Of a stretch of 48,642 nucleotides of DNA, positions 17,677-26,443 are shown piece by piece. The notes beneath the pieces were generated by a model. That model was not told the origin of the DNA, made no database searches, and was given only the letters and a program-made list of their open reading frames with translations. This stretch comes from Rhodospirillales bacterium. GTDB lineage: Bacteria > Pseudomonadota > Alphaproteobacteria > Kiloniellales > JACOMY01. A program made the translations under genes and the position numbers. The stretch covers positions 1 to 48,642 of the forward strand of contig JACOMY010000023.1 in the NCBI GenBank assembly GCA_014324045.1, written 5' to 3'. Each line of letters begins with the position of its first letter. The stretch's first letter is position 1.

Positions 17677-18771
17677 TCAACGGCCGAGGAAACTGCTGAG
17701 GCTGCGGTCGAGTTCTTCGGGATTCAAATCGCGGGCGATCACCACCAAGCGGGTGCGGCGGTCCAGATCGGGCCAGGCCTCTAGCATAGCCGGCGGATGA
17801 AAGAGGTGCTGGACGCCGTGCAGGGCGATCGGTTGACTCTCACCCTCTGCATTGACGATGCCCTTGACCCGTAACAGTTTCTCGCCGTGGGTCAGAATCA
17901 TGGTCTCGATCCAGTCGGCCAACCGGTCCCAGACTACAGGCTGCTCACGGGTGAGGCAAAAAGCCTCGATGCCGCTGTCGTGCCGAAGATCCGGATGGTG
18001 CGGGGCGTGATCGTCACGGTGGTGATGATCATGCTCGTGGTGGTGACGATGGTGATGGTAAGCAGGGTCCGATCCCACGTCCCGATAGGCCTCGGCGGCC
18101 AGCCAGCGTCGCACCTCCATCGTCTTGGTCTCGGCATTGTAGAGGCCCGCGTTGAACAGCAGGGCCGGATCGATCCGGCCGCGCTGCACCCGGTGCAAAG
18201 GCGCGGCGGGATTGAGGATCCGCGCCTGACGCTCGAGCACCTTCAGGGCCTGCGCCTGCACCAGGTCGGTCTTGGTCACCAGCAACCGATCCGCCATGGC
18301 AGCCTGCTTCAGGGCTTCTTGGTGATTCTCCAACAGGCGTGCGGCGTTGATCGCGTCCAGGGTCGCAATCAAACCGTCGAGGCGAAAGAAGAAGCTGACC
18401 ATGGGATCGCGGATCAGGGTGTGGACGATGGGAGCCGGATCGGCCAGACCGGTGGTCTCGATCACCACCCGCTTGAAGGCCGACACCGTCCCCTCGGCGC
18501 GCTTGGCGGCCAGATCGCGCAGGCCGGTCACCAGATCGTCGCGCACCGTGCAGCAGAGGCACCCGCCGTCCAACAGCAAGGTGCTCTCATCGACCTGGCG
18601 GATCAGCTGGTGATCCAGCCCGATCTCGCCCAACTCATTGACGATGATCGCCAGTTCCCCGGCGCGCGGGTCGGCCACCAGCCGGCTCAGCAGCGTGGTC
18701 TTCCCACTGCCCAGAAACCCGGTCAGCACCGTAACAGGGAGCGGTTCTTCTTGTACGATCGACTCTGTCAT
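17677..18771 (-). CDS. CobW/COG0523-family GTPase (metal chaperone)
   Basis: A 364-residue G3E GTPase. Walker A is TGFLGSGKTT (residues 17-26), the metal-binding CxCC is GGCLCC (69-74), and an ETTGLADP switch region and the guanine motif TKTD follow. A long His-rich insertion (YHHHRHHHEHDHHHRDDH) near residue 240 precedes the CobW C-terminal domain (LLRVKGIVNAEGE). Family members deliver zinc, cobalt or other metals to client enzymes. The substrate is not fixed by sequence; the name cobW is therefore withheld. Its ATG overlaps the ctaA stop as ATGA, so the two are translationally coupled, and heme A or oxidase assembly is a possible client process. Confidence 0.85.
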   Translation of the reverse strand: MTESIVQEEPLPVTVLTGFLGSGKTTLLSRLVADPRAGELAIIVNELGEIGLDHQLIRQVDESTLLLDGGCLCCTVRDDLVTGLRDLAAKRAEGTVSAFKRVVIETTGLADPAPIVHTLIRDPMVSFFFRLDGLIATLDAINAARLLENHQEALKQAAMADRLLVTKTDLVQAQALKVLERQARILNPAAPLHRVQRGRIDPALLFNAGLYNAETKTMEVRRWLAAEAYRDVGSDPAYHHHRHHHEHDHHHRDDHAPHHPDLRHDSGIEAFCLTREQPVVWDRLADWIETMILTHGEKLLRVKGIVNAEGESQPIALHGVQHLFHPPAMLEAWPDLDRRTRLVVIARDLNPEELDRSLSSFLGR

Positions 18772-19859
18772 GCTTCCGGAGCCTCGATTTGGCGCGTGCG
18801 ATGCAGCGCCCAGACTAGGCTGGTGAGCAGGACCAGAGCACCGGCTTGATGCAACGCGCCTAGCCACACCGGCACCATCAGAAGTAGGGCGGCAATGCCC
18901 AGCAGCAGTTGGCTCGCCGCGGCGGCGATAACCAGGGACGTGGCCGCTTTCGCCGCACGCGACCGCTGCCGCAGGCGCGCCATAAGCCAGACCGCGATGG
19001 CGCCGAGCAAGGTCAGGTGGGCCAGAAGGCGATGATTGAACTGAACCGCGATCACGTTTTCCCCCCAGTTTGCCAGCCAAGGCTGCAGCAGGGCGTAGCC
19101 CGCCGGGACCAGGTCGCCATCCATCGCAGGATAGCTGTTGTAGACTAGGCCGGCATTGAGGCCCGCGACCAGTCCGCCCGACGCGAGAGTTAGGACCAGC
19201 AAGCCCAGCAGGGCCCAGAGGCCGAAGCGCAGAGCGCGCCCGCCGACGAGGCCGGGCGTGGGATCAAGCAGCCGGAAGGAGAGTGCCAGCAGATAGCCGT
19301 AGATCGCCAGTGCCAGGCCCAAATGGGCGACCAGGCGGTACTGACTGACGTCGGTGCGCCCGGCGAAGCCGCTGGCAACCATAAACCAGCCGAAAAACCC
19401 TTGCAGCGCGCCCAGCGCAAAGGCGATCCAGAGGTGCGGCACAATCCAGGACGGCAGCCGCCGGCGCCATAGGAACCAGAGGAGCGGCAAAAGATAGACC
19501 AATCCGATCAGGCGTCCCCAAAGGCGGTGAATCCACTCCCACCAGAAGATGGCCTTGAATTCGGCCAGGGTCATGCCGGCATTGACGTCGATATACTCGG
19601 GAATGGTCCGGTAAAGGGCAAAGAGGCGTTCCCACTCGCTCTGGCTCAGCGGCGGCAGGGCACCCTCGATCGGCGCCCACTCCATGATGGAGAGGCCCGA
19701 TTCGGTCAGTCGGGTGATGGCGCCGATGACCGCCATCGCAAAGATCATCGCCGCTACGCCCAGGAGCCAAAACCCCAAAGCCCGCTCGCTCGCCGCCGGC
19801 TTGGCGATCGCCTGCGTCTTAGTCGCCATCCGGCCATAGCCGGAGCCTTCCGAGGCCAT
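18768..19859 (-). CDS. ctaA: Heme A synthase (CtaA/COX15, alphaproteobacterial type)
   Basis: A 363-residue eight-helix membrane enzyme that oxidises heme O to heme A for aa3-type cytochrome oxidase. The N-terminal AVIGAITRLTESGLSIMEW and the heme-ligand His segments WEWIHRLWGR, VAHLGLALAIYG, FNHRLLAHLTLLG and GALHQAGALVLL are all present. The size and FWWEWIHR match type 2 CtaA. The ATG at 19859 overlaps the stop codon of the upstream sulfotransferase gene (TAATG). A second ATG at 19829 would remove ten non-conserved residues and is an alternative. It is co-transcribed with cobW downstream. Confidence 0.93.
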   Translation of the reverse strand: MASEGSGYGRMATKTQAIAKPAASERALGFWLLGVAAMIFAMAVIGAITRLTESGLSIMEWAPIEGALPPLSQSEWERLFALYRTIPEYIDVNAGMTLAEFKAIFWWEWIHRLWGRLIGLVYLLPLLWFLWRRRLPSWIVPHLWIAFALGALQGFFGWFMVASGFAGRTDVSQYRLVAHLGLALAIYGYLLALSFRLLDPTPGLVGGRALRFGLWALLGLLVLTLASGGLVAGLNAGLVYNSYPAMDGDLVPAGYALLQPWLANWGENVIAVQFNHRLLAHLTLLGAIAVWLMARLRQRSRAAKAATSLVIAAAASQLLLGIAALLLMVPVWLGALHQAGALVLLTSLVWALHRTRQIEAPEA

Positions 19860-20875
19860 TAGATAGGATCTGCGCCAAAGCGCGCGTATACTTCGGCCAC
19901 CAACTCCTGGATATCGCGTTCGTCGTCGGCCGAGGAGCGGTGACGATCGTATTCGTTGACGCTCAGGGGTTTGGTCAGTTCGGCGGCGAAGGTATTCTCC
20001 CAAGTGTCGTCGAAGTAGAGATTAGCCAAATGCGCATTGCCGAGCTCGAAGCGTCGTGTCACACGACGGCGCAGGGCATCGTCTACCGCATTGAAGGGTG
20101 TTCTGTCCCAGCCGCGGTTCCATCCTTCGGTTAGGACGAAACGCCGGATCTGATGCAGGTAGGCCCAATACTTCTTGCGTCCGCCGCGGCGCGCAAGGCG
20201 TCTGAAGACTTCTACTGTCTTCGAGCCGGGCGTGCGGTTACGTCGACTCCAAGTGCCCATCAGCGCGGTATCACCCAAGTGATCGGACAGGCCAGCTGCG
20301 GTAATGAAGCGGGGCAACGCGCCTGCATACTTCACGTCGTGTGTAAAAGGCAGGACCGTCACAAAAAATTCTTTATCTCGGTCCCAGAGATTCACAATAG
20401 ATCTATATAGATAGATCGATTTTGTTTGCTCACCAGAAACCCAAAGACGAAATTTCTGCGATGTATTGAGCAGCCGCACTCTTTGCGCGTACATAGAGTT
20501 CAAGAGTTCATGTTGCGGTCTGAAAAAGGCAAACACTTGGACAGTCATGCCGAATTGACGGAAAAAGCGGTGGATACGGGCCGGAACGCGGGAATAGCTG
20601 GGCAAGGCGCTGAAGTTCTCGGACGAAAGCAGGAGAATGTCGCAATCCGATTGTTTAATCGTCCGCTTCAGCCAAGCCCACGTCGGCTGCCCCGGATCGA
20701 AGGCATCCGGCTTGGTCCATTCGTATAGAAGGTTGCGCTGTGTGCCTGTTGTAATGCCGCGTAACGGGTAGAGGATGCCGCGCTCTTCAAGGAGGTCGCT
20801 GTGCTCCATACAGATCTGCTGAATGGCACTCGAACCGGTTTTATGACCTCCAATGTGGAGAATACAATGGCGCAT
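19859..20875 (-). CDS. Sulfotransferase-like P-loop protein
   Basis: A 338-residue protein with the PAPS-binding 5'-phosphosulfate loop of sulfotransferases at the start (HIGGHKTGSSAIQQ, residues 7-20) and a 3'-phosphate region, FAFFRPQHELLNSMYAQRV, near residue 115. The acceptor is unknown; relatives sulfate lipids, glycans or exported polymers. The ATG at 20875 has GGAG six bases upstream. The stop overlaps the ctaA start, so it is the first gene of a three-gene coupled set. The link to heme A synthesis is by position only. It lacks recognisable membrane helices. Confidence 0.7.
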   Translation of the reverse strand: MRHCILHIGGHKTGSSAIQQICMEHSDLLEERGILYPLRGITTGTQRNLLYEWTKPDAFDPGQPTWAWLKRTIKQSDCDILLLSSENFSALPSYSRVPARIHRFFRQFGMTVQVFAFFRPQHELLNSMYAQRVRLLNTSQKFRLWVSGEQTKSIYLYRSIVNLWDRDKEFFVTVLPFTHDVKYAGALPRFITAAGLSDHLGDTALMGTWSRRNRTPGSKTVEVFRRLARRGGRKKYWAYLHQIRRFVLTEGWNRGWDRTPFNAVDDALRRRVTRRFELGNAHLANLYFDDTWENTFAAELTKPLSVNEYDRHRSSADDERDIQELVAEVYARFGADPI

Positions 20876-20953
20876 TTCATCTCCGGTTAAGCGGCGGCGA
20901 TCTTCTGGCGGCCCGCACCCCCTTCGGGTGGCCCACAGATCGGCTCCACCATA

Positions 20954-21367
20954 CTAGGCTTGCTCTAAAGTGATATGGCGCGCCCGTGCCGCACGTTCGA
21001 TGGCGGCCGATACCAAGCGTCCAAGGCGCAGTCTCTGACGCAACAACTCCAACACGCGGGCCTCGGTCTCGGCAACCACGCCGTTTGCCGCGGCCACGTC
21101 GCAGGCAACGACATAAGCGGTTTCCCGCAGGCGGTCGGGCAGGGCCGCTGCAATTGCGGCAAGCGCCTTTTGCAGACCGTCTTCCTCTTGCAAGATGGTA
21201 CCGCAGCGCCGCGCGTCGGCCGGCAGTTCGTTGATGTCGTAGTTTTGGAAGACGGGCAGACGCTGGACAAGATTCCCGATCATCTGCAGTTCTTGGTCAT
21301 CCATAACGCGGTCGGCGCCGGCTACTAGGACCATACTGGCGATCAGGGCCGAGTAATGTGTGAACAT
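20954..21367 (-). CDS. TerB-like tellurite-resistance-family protein
   Basis: A 137-residue, mostly helical acidic protein. The pattern ASMVLVAGADRVMDDQELQM near the N-terminus, with an Asp-rich metal-like site, and VACDVAAANGVVAETEARVL in the second half correspond to the two repeats of TerB-type domains. TerB proteins bind calcium and occur in stress and phage-defence contexts, but single-domain copies like this one are widespread and of unknown role. No ter operon is nearby. The gene is divergent from the AEC transporter. Confidence 0.65.
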   Translation of the reverse strand: MFTHYSALIASMVLVAGADRVMDDQELQMIGNLVQRLPVFQNYDINELPADARRCGTILQEEDGLQKALAAIAAALPDRLRETAYVVACDVAAANGVVAETEARVLELLRQRLRLGRLVSAAIERAARARHITLEQA

Positions 21368-21393
21368 TGTCTTCGTCGCTCCTCGATAATTCT

Positions 21394-21440
21394 GGTCCCC
21401 GGGGTAACTTCGGTTGCCGGGGTAACTCCGGTCCCCGGGG
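21394..21440. repeat. 18-base tandem repeat, 2.6 copies
   Basis: Units at 21394-21411 and 21412-21429 differ at three positions, and a third partial copy (GGTCCCCGGGG) runs to 21440. Each unit holds CCGGGGTAACT. It lies between the divergent TerB-like and AEC transporter genes, where it may overlap promoters. Confidence 0.85.
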
Positions 21441-21570
21441 CCTATGTTGCCTCCTTTCGGGACCCTAGGGCCGGACAGCCCTTGAGAGGCTGCTTTGTGA
21501 GGCTTTACGCCTCACGATGCAAGCCGATGCTGGACCCTTCAGGCAGGTAGACCGCACTCTCCTGCACGCC

Positions 21571-22506
21571 ATGCTCGCCATCGTCAACGTCATCCTTCCG
21601 GTTTTCGGCATCATGCTCGCCGGATACCTCTGCGGCCACTTCGGTATTCTAGGCGAGGGCTCGAGCCAGGCGCTGAACGCCTTCGTGTACAATGTCGCCC
21701 TACCGGCACTCTTCTTCATCTCGTTGTCGCAGGTGCCGATCGGGGACTCCTTGAACTTGCCCTTTATCGCCGCCTTTTATGGCGGTGTCTTGGCGGTTTT
21801 CGGTTTTTCCATGGCCGTCGCCACCTTCGTCTTTCCAAATCGGCCGGGTGGACTGTCGCTGCACGCCATGTCTGCCGCCTTCTCCAACACGGGCTACATG
21901 GGCATTCCTTTATTGGCAATCGCCTTCGGCGATAGTGCACGCATGCCGGGCATCATCTCCACCGTATTGAACGGAACCCTGTTTCTGGGGCTGATAACCT
22001 TGATTCTGGAGATCGACAGCAACGACGGCGGTTTCGGCGAAATCCTGCGCCAGGCTTTCGCCGGACTCCTGAAGTCGCCGCTGATCATGAGCGCTGCCGC
22101 TGGTCTGACGGTCTCCGCACTGGGCTTCGAACTGCCGACGGCGCTCGCCACCTTCTGTAATCTCCTGGGCGTCACGGCCGGGCCTTGTGCGCTCTTCGCC
22201 ATCGGTCTCTTCATGGTCGGCAAGTCGGTGCGCAGCGGTCTGGGAGAGGTGCTTTGGATCTCGCTCTTGAAACTGGTGGCCCTGCCGCTGCTGACCTACG
22301 TCCTGGCCTACTATGTCTTGCCGCTATCGCCGGTCGAGGCGGCCTCGGCGGTGGTCTTGGCGGCCTTGCCGACCGGCACGCTTACCTTCGTGTTGGCACA
22401 GCGCTACCGGACCTATACGCAGCGTTCGGTTTCCGAGATCCTGATCTCCACCCTGCTCTCCATCGTCACCCTGGCGGTGCTCTTCGCGTTTCTGGAGATC
22501 GAGTAA
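21571..22506 (+). CDS. AEC-family (auxin efflux carrier type) transporter
   Basis: A 311-residue inner-membrane protein with about ten helices, starting MLAIVNVILPVFGIMLAGYL. FSNTGYMGIPLLAIAFG near residue 110 and ALPTGTLTFVLAQRY near the C-terminus are conserved AEC motifs. Bacterial members carry malate, malonate or similar acids, or are uncharacterised. The ATG at 21571 gives the family length; an ATG 18 codons upstream adds a polar lead and is less likely. No strong ribosome binding site is seen. The last 41 bases overlap the 3' end of the convergent helicase gene. Confidence 0.85.
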   Translation: MLAIVNVILPVFGIMLAGYLCGHFGILGEGSSQALNAFVYNVALPALFFISLSQVPIGDSLNLPFIAAFYGGVLAVFGFSMAVATFVFPNRPGGLSLHAMSAAFSNTGYMGIPLLAIAFGDSARMPGIISTVLNGTLFLGLITLILEIDSNDGGFGEILRQAFAGLLKSPLIMSAAAGLTVSALGFELPTALATFCNLLGVTAGPCALFAIGLFMVGKSVRSGLGEVLWISLLKLVALPLLTYVLAYYVLPLSPVEAASAVVLAALPTGTLTFVLAQRYRTYTQRSVSEILISTLLSIVTLAVLFAFLEIE

Positions 22507-25243
22507 GAAAGTTACGGGTTTCAGCGATGGCCTCGGCGAGGCCGCAGCGCGAAACCGGAACTTTGTCGGGAAAGGCGGCGAGGAAACGGCTGGGGAAGGC
22601 GCTATCCAGAATCGCAAAGACCCCGCGGTCGTCGGCCCGGCGGATCAGCCGTCCGAAGGCTTGGCGCAGGCGCCTGCGGACGATTTCTTCGTCGTAGGCC
22701 CGCATGCCGAAGGCTTTCCGCCGCTCCCGGTGGCGTATGTCGGCGCGCGGCCAGGGCACCCGGTCGTAGATCAAGATCCGCAGGCTGTCGCCGGGGACGT
22801 CGATGCCGTCGCGCAGCGCATCGGTGCCCAGCAGGCAACTCTCAGGCTCGCTGCGGAAGATATCAACCAGGGTGCCGGTGTCCAGCGGGTCGACGTGCTG
22901 GGCCAACAGCGGCAGTCCGGCTGCGGCCAGCCGCGGAGCCAGATGGCAATGAACGGCCTTAAGCCGCACAATGGCGGTGAAGAGCCCGAGGGCGCCGCCG
23001 CCGGCCGCCTCGAAGAGGCCGGCGAGCGCGCTGGCCTGCCGTTCCGGGCGGCGCTTGTCGAGGTCGCAGACGATGAAGACGCGGGCTTGGGCTGCGTAGT
23101 CGAAGGGGCTCGCGACCCGGACGCGGAGCGCCGGGCGGGGCAGATAACCGGTGCCGCAGCGCCGCTCGGCCCTCGCCCACTCCGCCTCACCCTCGCCGCC
23201 GGCGCCGGTGAGGGTGGCCGAGGTGATTGCCACGCCATGGGCCGTGCTCAGGACCGTCTCGGCGAAGGGCTCCATCGGATCCAGCCAGTGACGGTGCAGG
23301 CCGACGTCGACGGCGCGTCCGTCGCTGCGCGCGATCGCCATCCAGTCGATCTGGCCGGGCGGGGTCTCGTCTTCCAACGCTGCCAGCATATGGCGCCAGC
23401 CCTCCACCTTGACCAGGGCGCGGCGCTCGATGCCGCGCAGGCTCCCCTCCAGCCGTTTGCGCTGATCGCTGTCGAGGCGTTCCGGCTCCTCCTCCAGCCG
23501 CCGCCGAAGCCGCTGCGCCAACTGCTTGAGCGGTTGGGCCAGGGCAATCAGCGCCTTGTCCAAAGCCCGCGCCGCGATCAGGACTCCCGGCTGCACCGGA
23601 TGGCTGTCGCACTCGATGTCGTAGCCCTCGTCGCGCTCCGCTGTATAGGCCTCCACCTGACGGGCAACGGCGGCCAGCAAGCCTTCGGCGGCGCCGCGCG
23701 GGGCGCCGCCGGCGATGCGCTGGCGCCAGCCCTCGCCGGGCAGGACCGCAGCGGCGACCAGCACCTCTTGCAAGGCTTGAGCGGCGCTTCGGTCGTCCAG
23801 CACCAGGTCTTCGATCCGCCGCTTCAGCCCGCGCAGGCGCCATGCAGTGCGCCCGCCTTCGCCGCCCGTCAGCCAGCGGCGCAGATCTTGCGTTTCGCGT
23901 CCGCTCAGCTGCAGCGAAAAGGCCTCGTCGGCGGCCTCGAAGAGATGATGTCCTTCGTCGAACACCAGCCTTTGGGGCATGTTCTGCTCGTCCAGGGCGC
24001 CGGCCGCCTGCGCCAGCGTCAGCGCGTGGTTGGAGATTACCAGCCTCGCCCGCTTGGCGCGGCGCTGGCTGCGTTCGACGAAGCAGCGGCGGTAGTGCTC
24101 GCAGGCGGCATAGACGCATTCGCCGCGGCGGTCGGTCAGGCCCAGGGTCGCCGTTCGTCCGACCAGGTCGGGCAGCCAGCCCGGGAAGTCGCTGCCCACC
24201 ATGTCGCCGTCGCGGCTAACCGGGGCCCAACGCGCCATCAGCGCCAGGGCCAGAAGATCGCCTGGCCGCGTCGCTGAGCCGGCGACGGCCTCGGCGAAGT
24301 TCAGGAGACAGAGGTAATTCTCGCGCCCCTTGCGCACCGCCACCTTGGCCGCACGCTCCTTAGGGTCGGGATAGAGGGACGCGACTTCCCGCTCCAGCTG
24401 GCCCTGTAGCGCGCGGGTGAAGGTCGAGAGCTGGACGCTGCCCTCGTTGCGCTCGGCCCAGAGGCCGGCCGGCACCAGATAGCCCAGAGTCTTGCCGACG
24501 CCGGTGCCGGCCTCGGCCAGCACCACGGTGGGATCGCCCCGGTTCGGCGGCGGCTGGAAGGCAGTGGCCAGGGCCGAGGCATAGTCGGCCTGTTGCGGCC
24601 GGTCTTCGGCCGCGGCACCGCGCAGGGCTGCGAGCGCGCGCCGCGCCTCGGCTTCGCCGACGCCCTCTTGGCCGGCCGGCGGCGGCGGACCCTGGTCCTG
24701 CCAGCGCGGCAGACGCTCCCAGACGGCGAACCCGCGTGCGGCCGGCGCCGGCGTCTCGTCGAAACCCAAGGCTTGCAGCAGCAACGGCGCCCAGGACCAA
24801 CCCTCGCGCGCCAAAGTGAAGGCCAGCCCGCCGGCTTGCCGCGGCTGAATGCAGTCGGCTTCGGCCAGCAGGGCGGCGGCGCTGCGCCTGAGCGAGAGGG
24901 CCTCGGCCTCGGGCGTCTCCGGCCGCGGTAGCTCCAGCGCCGCGGCCAGGCCGCGCGGGGTCGGCACGCAGGCGCGGCCCGGTAGCACGAAGGCGAAGAG
25001 CTCCAAGAGATCGAGAGCCGGGAAAGGACCGATGGCAAGCCGCCGGCAGAAGGCCGGCAGGTGGCAGATCAGAGGTGGCGCCAGCCGCGCCTCGCGGGCC
25101 ACGCCGTCGCCGTTCGGACGCGCGATCTCCCCGTCCCGCGTCAGCAGCAGGGGACGGTCCGGGGCCAGCACCAGGGCGGGGGCGGCAAGACCGAGGTTCT
25201 GGTTCGCATTCTGGAGCATCTCGGGGCAGTAGGGAGTTGGCAT
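22466..25243 (-). CDS. DinG/XPD-type ATP-dependent DNA helicase
   Basis: A 925-residue superfamily 2 helicase of the iron-sulfur group. Walker A is EAGTGVGKT (residues 244-252), a Cys cluster for 4Fe-4S is visible in RGECVYAACEHYRRCFVE near 385-400, the DEAH-like box is VFDEGHHLFEAAD, and motif VI is RQAFGRLIRRADD near 880. The first 230 residues resemble a decayed nuclease-like or substrate domain common in alphaproteobacterial copies; no exonuclease active site is evident. Such helicases unwind 5' to 3', remove R-loops and aid repair. It is convergent with the AEC gene, overlapping it by 41 bases. Confidence 0.87.
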   Translation of the reverse strand: MPTPYCPEMLQNANQNLGLAAPALVLAPDRPLLLTRDGEIARPNGDGVAREARLAPPLICHLPAFCRRLAIGPFPALDLLELFAFVLPGRACVPTPRGLAAALELPRPETPEAEALSLRRSAAALLAEADCIQPRQAGGLAFTLAREGWSWAPLLLQALGFDETPAPAARGFAVWERLPRWQDQGPPPPAGQEGVGEAEARRALAALRGAAAEDRPQQADYASALATAFQPPPNRGDPTVVLAEAGTGVGKTLGYLVPAGLWAERNEGSVQLSTFTRALQGQLEREVASLYPDPKERAAKVAVRKGRENYLCLLNFAEAVAGSATRPGDLLALALMARWAPVSRDGDMVGSDFPGWLPDLVGRTATLGLTDRRGECVYAACEHYRRCFVERSQRRAKRARLVISNHALTLAQAAGALDEQNMPQRLVFDEGHHLFEAADEAFSLQLSGRETQDLRRWLTGGEGGRTAWRLRGLKRRIEDLVLDDRSAAQALQEVLVAAAVLPGEGWRQRIAGGAPRGAAEGLLAAVARQVEAYTAERDEGYDIECDSHPVQPGVLIAARALDKALIALAQPLKQLAQRLRRRLEEEPERLDSDQRKRLEGSLRGIERRALVKVEGWRHMLAALEDETPPGQIDWMAIARSDGRAVDVGLHRHWLDPMEPFAETVLSTAHGVAITSATLTGAGGEGEAEWARAERRCGTGYLPRPALRVRVASPFDYAAQARVFIVCDLDKRRPERQASALAGLFEAAGGGALGLFTAIVRLKAVHCHLAPRLAAAGLPLLAQHVDPLDTGTLVDIFRSEPESCLLGTDALRDGIDVPGDSLRILIYDRVPWPRADIRHRERRKAFGMRAYDEEIVRRRLRQAFGRLIRRADDRGVFAILDSAFPSRFLAAFPDKVPVSRCGLAEAIAETRNFLTRSPETRRAPPG

Positions 25244-25372
25244 CGGCAGTTCTTATCGCACAGCCTTGCCGCTGCCTGAGTCAATAGTGTTTTTTACAGA
25301 ACTCTTGTTTGCAGGCTGCCGTTTGTAGAGGCTGCTGCCGGCGAAAGTGCAGCAGATCGGCGCTCTTGCTTA

Positions 25373-25936
25373 TCATCCGCTGCGGGCCAGCAGCGAGGCC
25401 GCCCACTCGGCCTCGGCGCTGGGGCGCTTCCGGCGCCGCCGCTCGTCGCGCCGAACCAGGCCACGGACTTGACCCAGGATACCGGGAGTGAGCTCCAGCA
25501 CCTGGAAACGCCTGGGGTCGACCGGCCCGGGCAGCAGCAGCCCCTCTTCCGAGGCCCTGCGGAAGCCGTAACTGGCATAGTAGGAGGGCTCGCCTACCAC
25601 CAGGCAGAGGCCGTGACCGAGGCGCTTGGCGCAGGTCAGGCCATGGCGCACCAAGGCCTTGCCGATGCCGCGGCCCTGCAGCGCCGGCTCGACCGCCAGC
25701 GGACCCAGGAGAAGTGCTTTCTGCCCCTCGATAAGGACCGGGTAGAAACGTAAGGAGGCGAGCAGGGCGCCGCCGGGCTCGACCGCCATGCAGGAACTGT
25801 CGGCCAAAGGCGGCAGGTCCTCGCGCAGGCGGTAGACGGTCTTGGTGAGGCGCGAATGACCGAAGGACCTGGTAAAGAGCTGTTCGATCTTGGCTGCGTA
25901 GCGCGGATCTTCGAGAAGAATCCTGTAGTCGCTCAT
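25373..25936 (-). CDS. GNAT-family N-acetyltransferase (YhbS-like)
   Basis: A 187-residue acetyltransferase. The acetyl-CoA loop reads LAVEPALQGRGIGKALVRHG near residues 80-100, preceded by SLRFYPVLIEGQKALLLGPL, and followed by LVVGEPSYYASYGFRRA. This is the layout of YhbS-type GNAT proteins (COG3153). The substrate is unknown. The ATG at 25936 begins MSDYRILLEDPRYAAK; a longer frame upstream adds MRQQGSPT only. The basic tail RRDERRRRKRPSAEAE is unusual in length. It lies upstream of no clear partner; the helicase gene follows after about 130 bases on the same strand. Confidence 0.85.
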   Translation of the reverse strand: MSDYRILLEDPRYAAKIEQLFTRSFGHSRLTKTVYRLREDLPPLADSSCMAVEPGGALLASLRFYPVLIEGQKALLLGPLAVEPALQGRGIGKALVRHGLTCAKRLGHGLCLVVGEPSYYASYGFRRASEEGLLLPGPVDPRRFQVLELTPGILGQVRGLVRRDERRRRKRPSAEAEWAASLLARSG

Positions 25937-26443
25937 CGTCGGGCTCCCCTGTTGGCGCACCCTCCGGAGAGGGAAGCATGTCGATCGATGCGGCCGGGAA
26001 CATCAGGAAGGCAACCGGCGCCCCTCGGCCCAATCTCTCTGGATCTCTGGCCGTTGCGGCGCGCGATCTTGTCGGCGTCGGAACCCTATTGGGATTGGGG
26101 CGATCGGCATAGAGGGATTCCCCGATCGTCCGGGTTCACAAGCGATTGTCTGCCATCCAGCGCATATCATCTAGCACTCGCCCGGATCGGCCGCAAGGGT
26201 CCGGCCGCAAGGGTTTCGTCCCTGCTGTCACGCGGGCCAGTTCCACCCCAAGTGCCGTTGCGCCGCTTCGGCAGCGCTGTGTGCCGGCGCAAACCTGAAG
26301 GCCGCTGCGTTGATTGTGGCGGCAACCATAGTCATATGATCCGGATCGGGCCGTAGTTTCGCCGGCGGCATGCATAGACTGCGGCCGATCCGGCCTTTGC
26401 GGCCGGTACAATGTCGGTACAATGAGGAGTCCCATAGCCTTCC
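25937..26443. other. Intergenic region with two tandem repeats
   Basis: No gene is supported. Bases 26187-26214 are a 14-base tandem duplication (CGGCCGCAAGGGT core, one mismatch). Bases 26404-26424 are two copies of CGGTACAATG with an 11-base period, each holding TACAAT, which resembles a -10 box, just ahead of the M16 peptidase gene. Confidence 0.6.

Noticed and set aside
20954-21367. TerB-like gene as part of a phage-defence or tellurite system
   Set aside because: No other ter or defence gene lies nearby; single TerB domains are common outside such systems.
22661-24277. Long plus-strand frame opposite the helicase (538 codons)
   Set aside because: Same reason: the helicase frame shows Walker, iron-sulfur and motif VI sequences, and the antisense frame resembles nothing.
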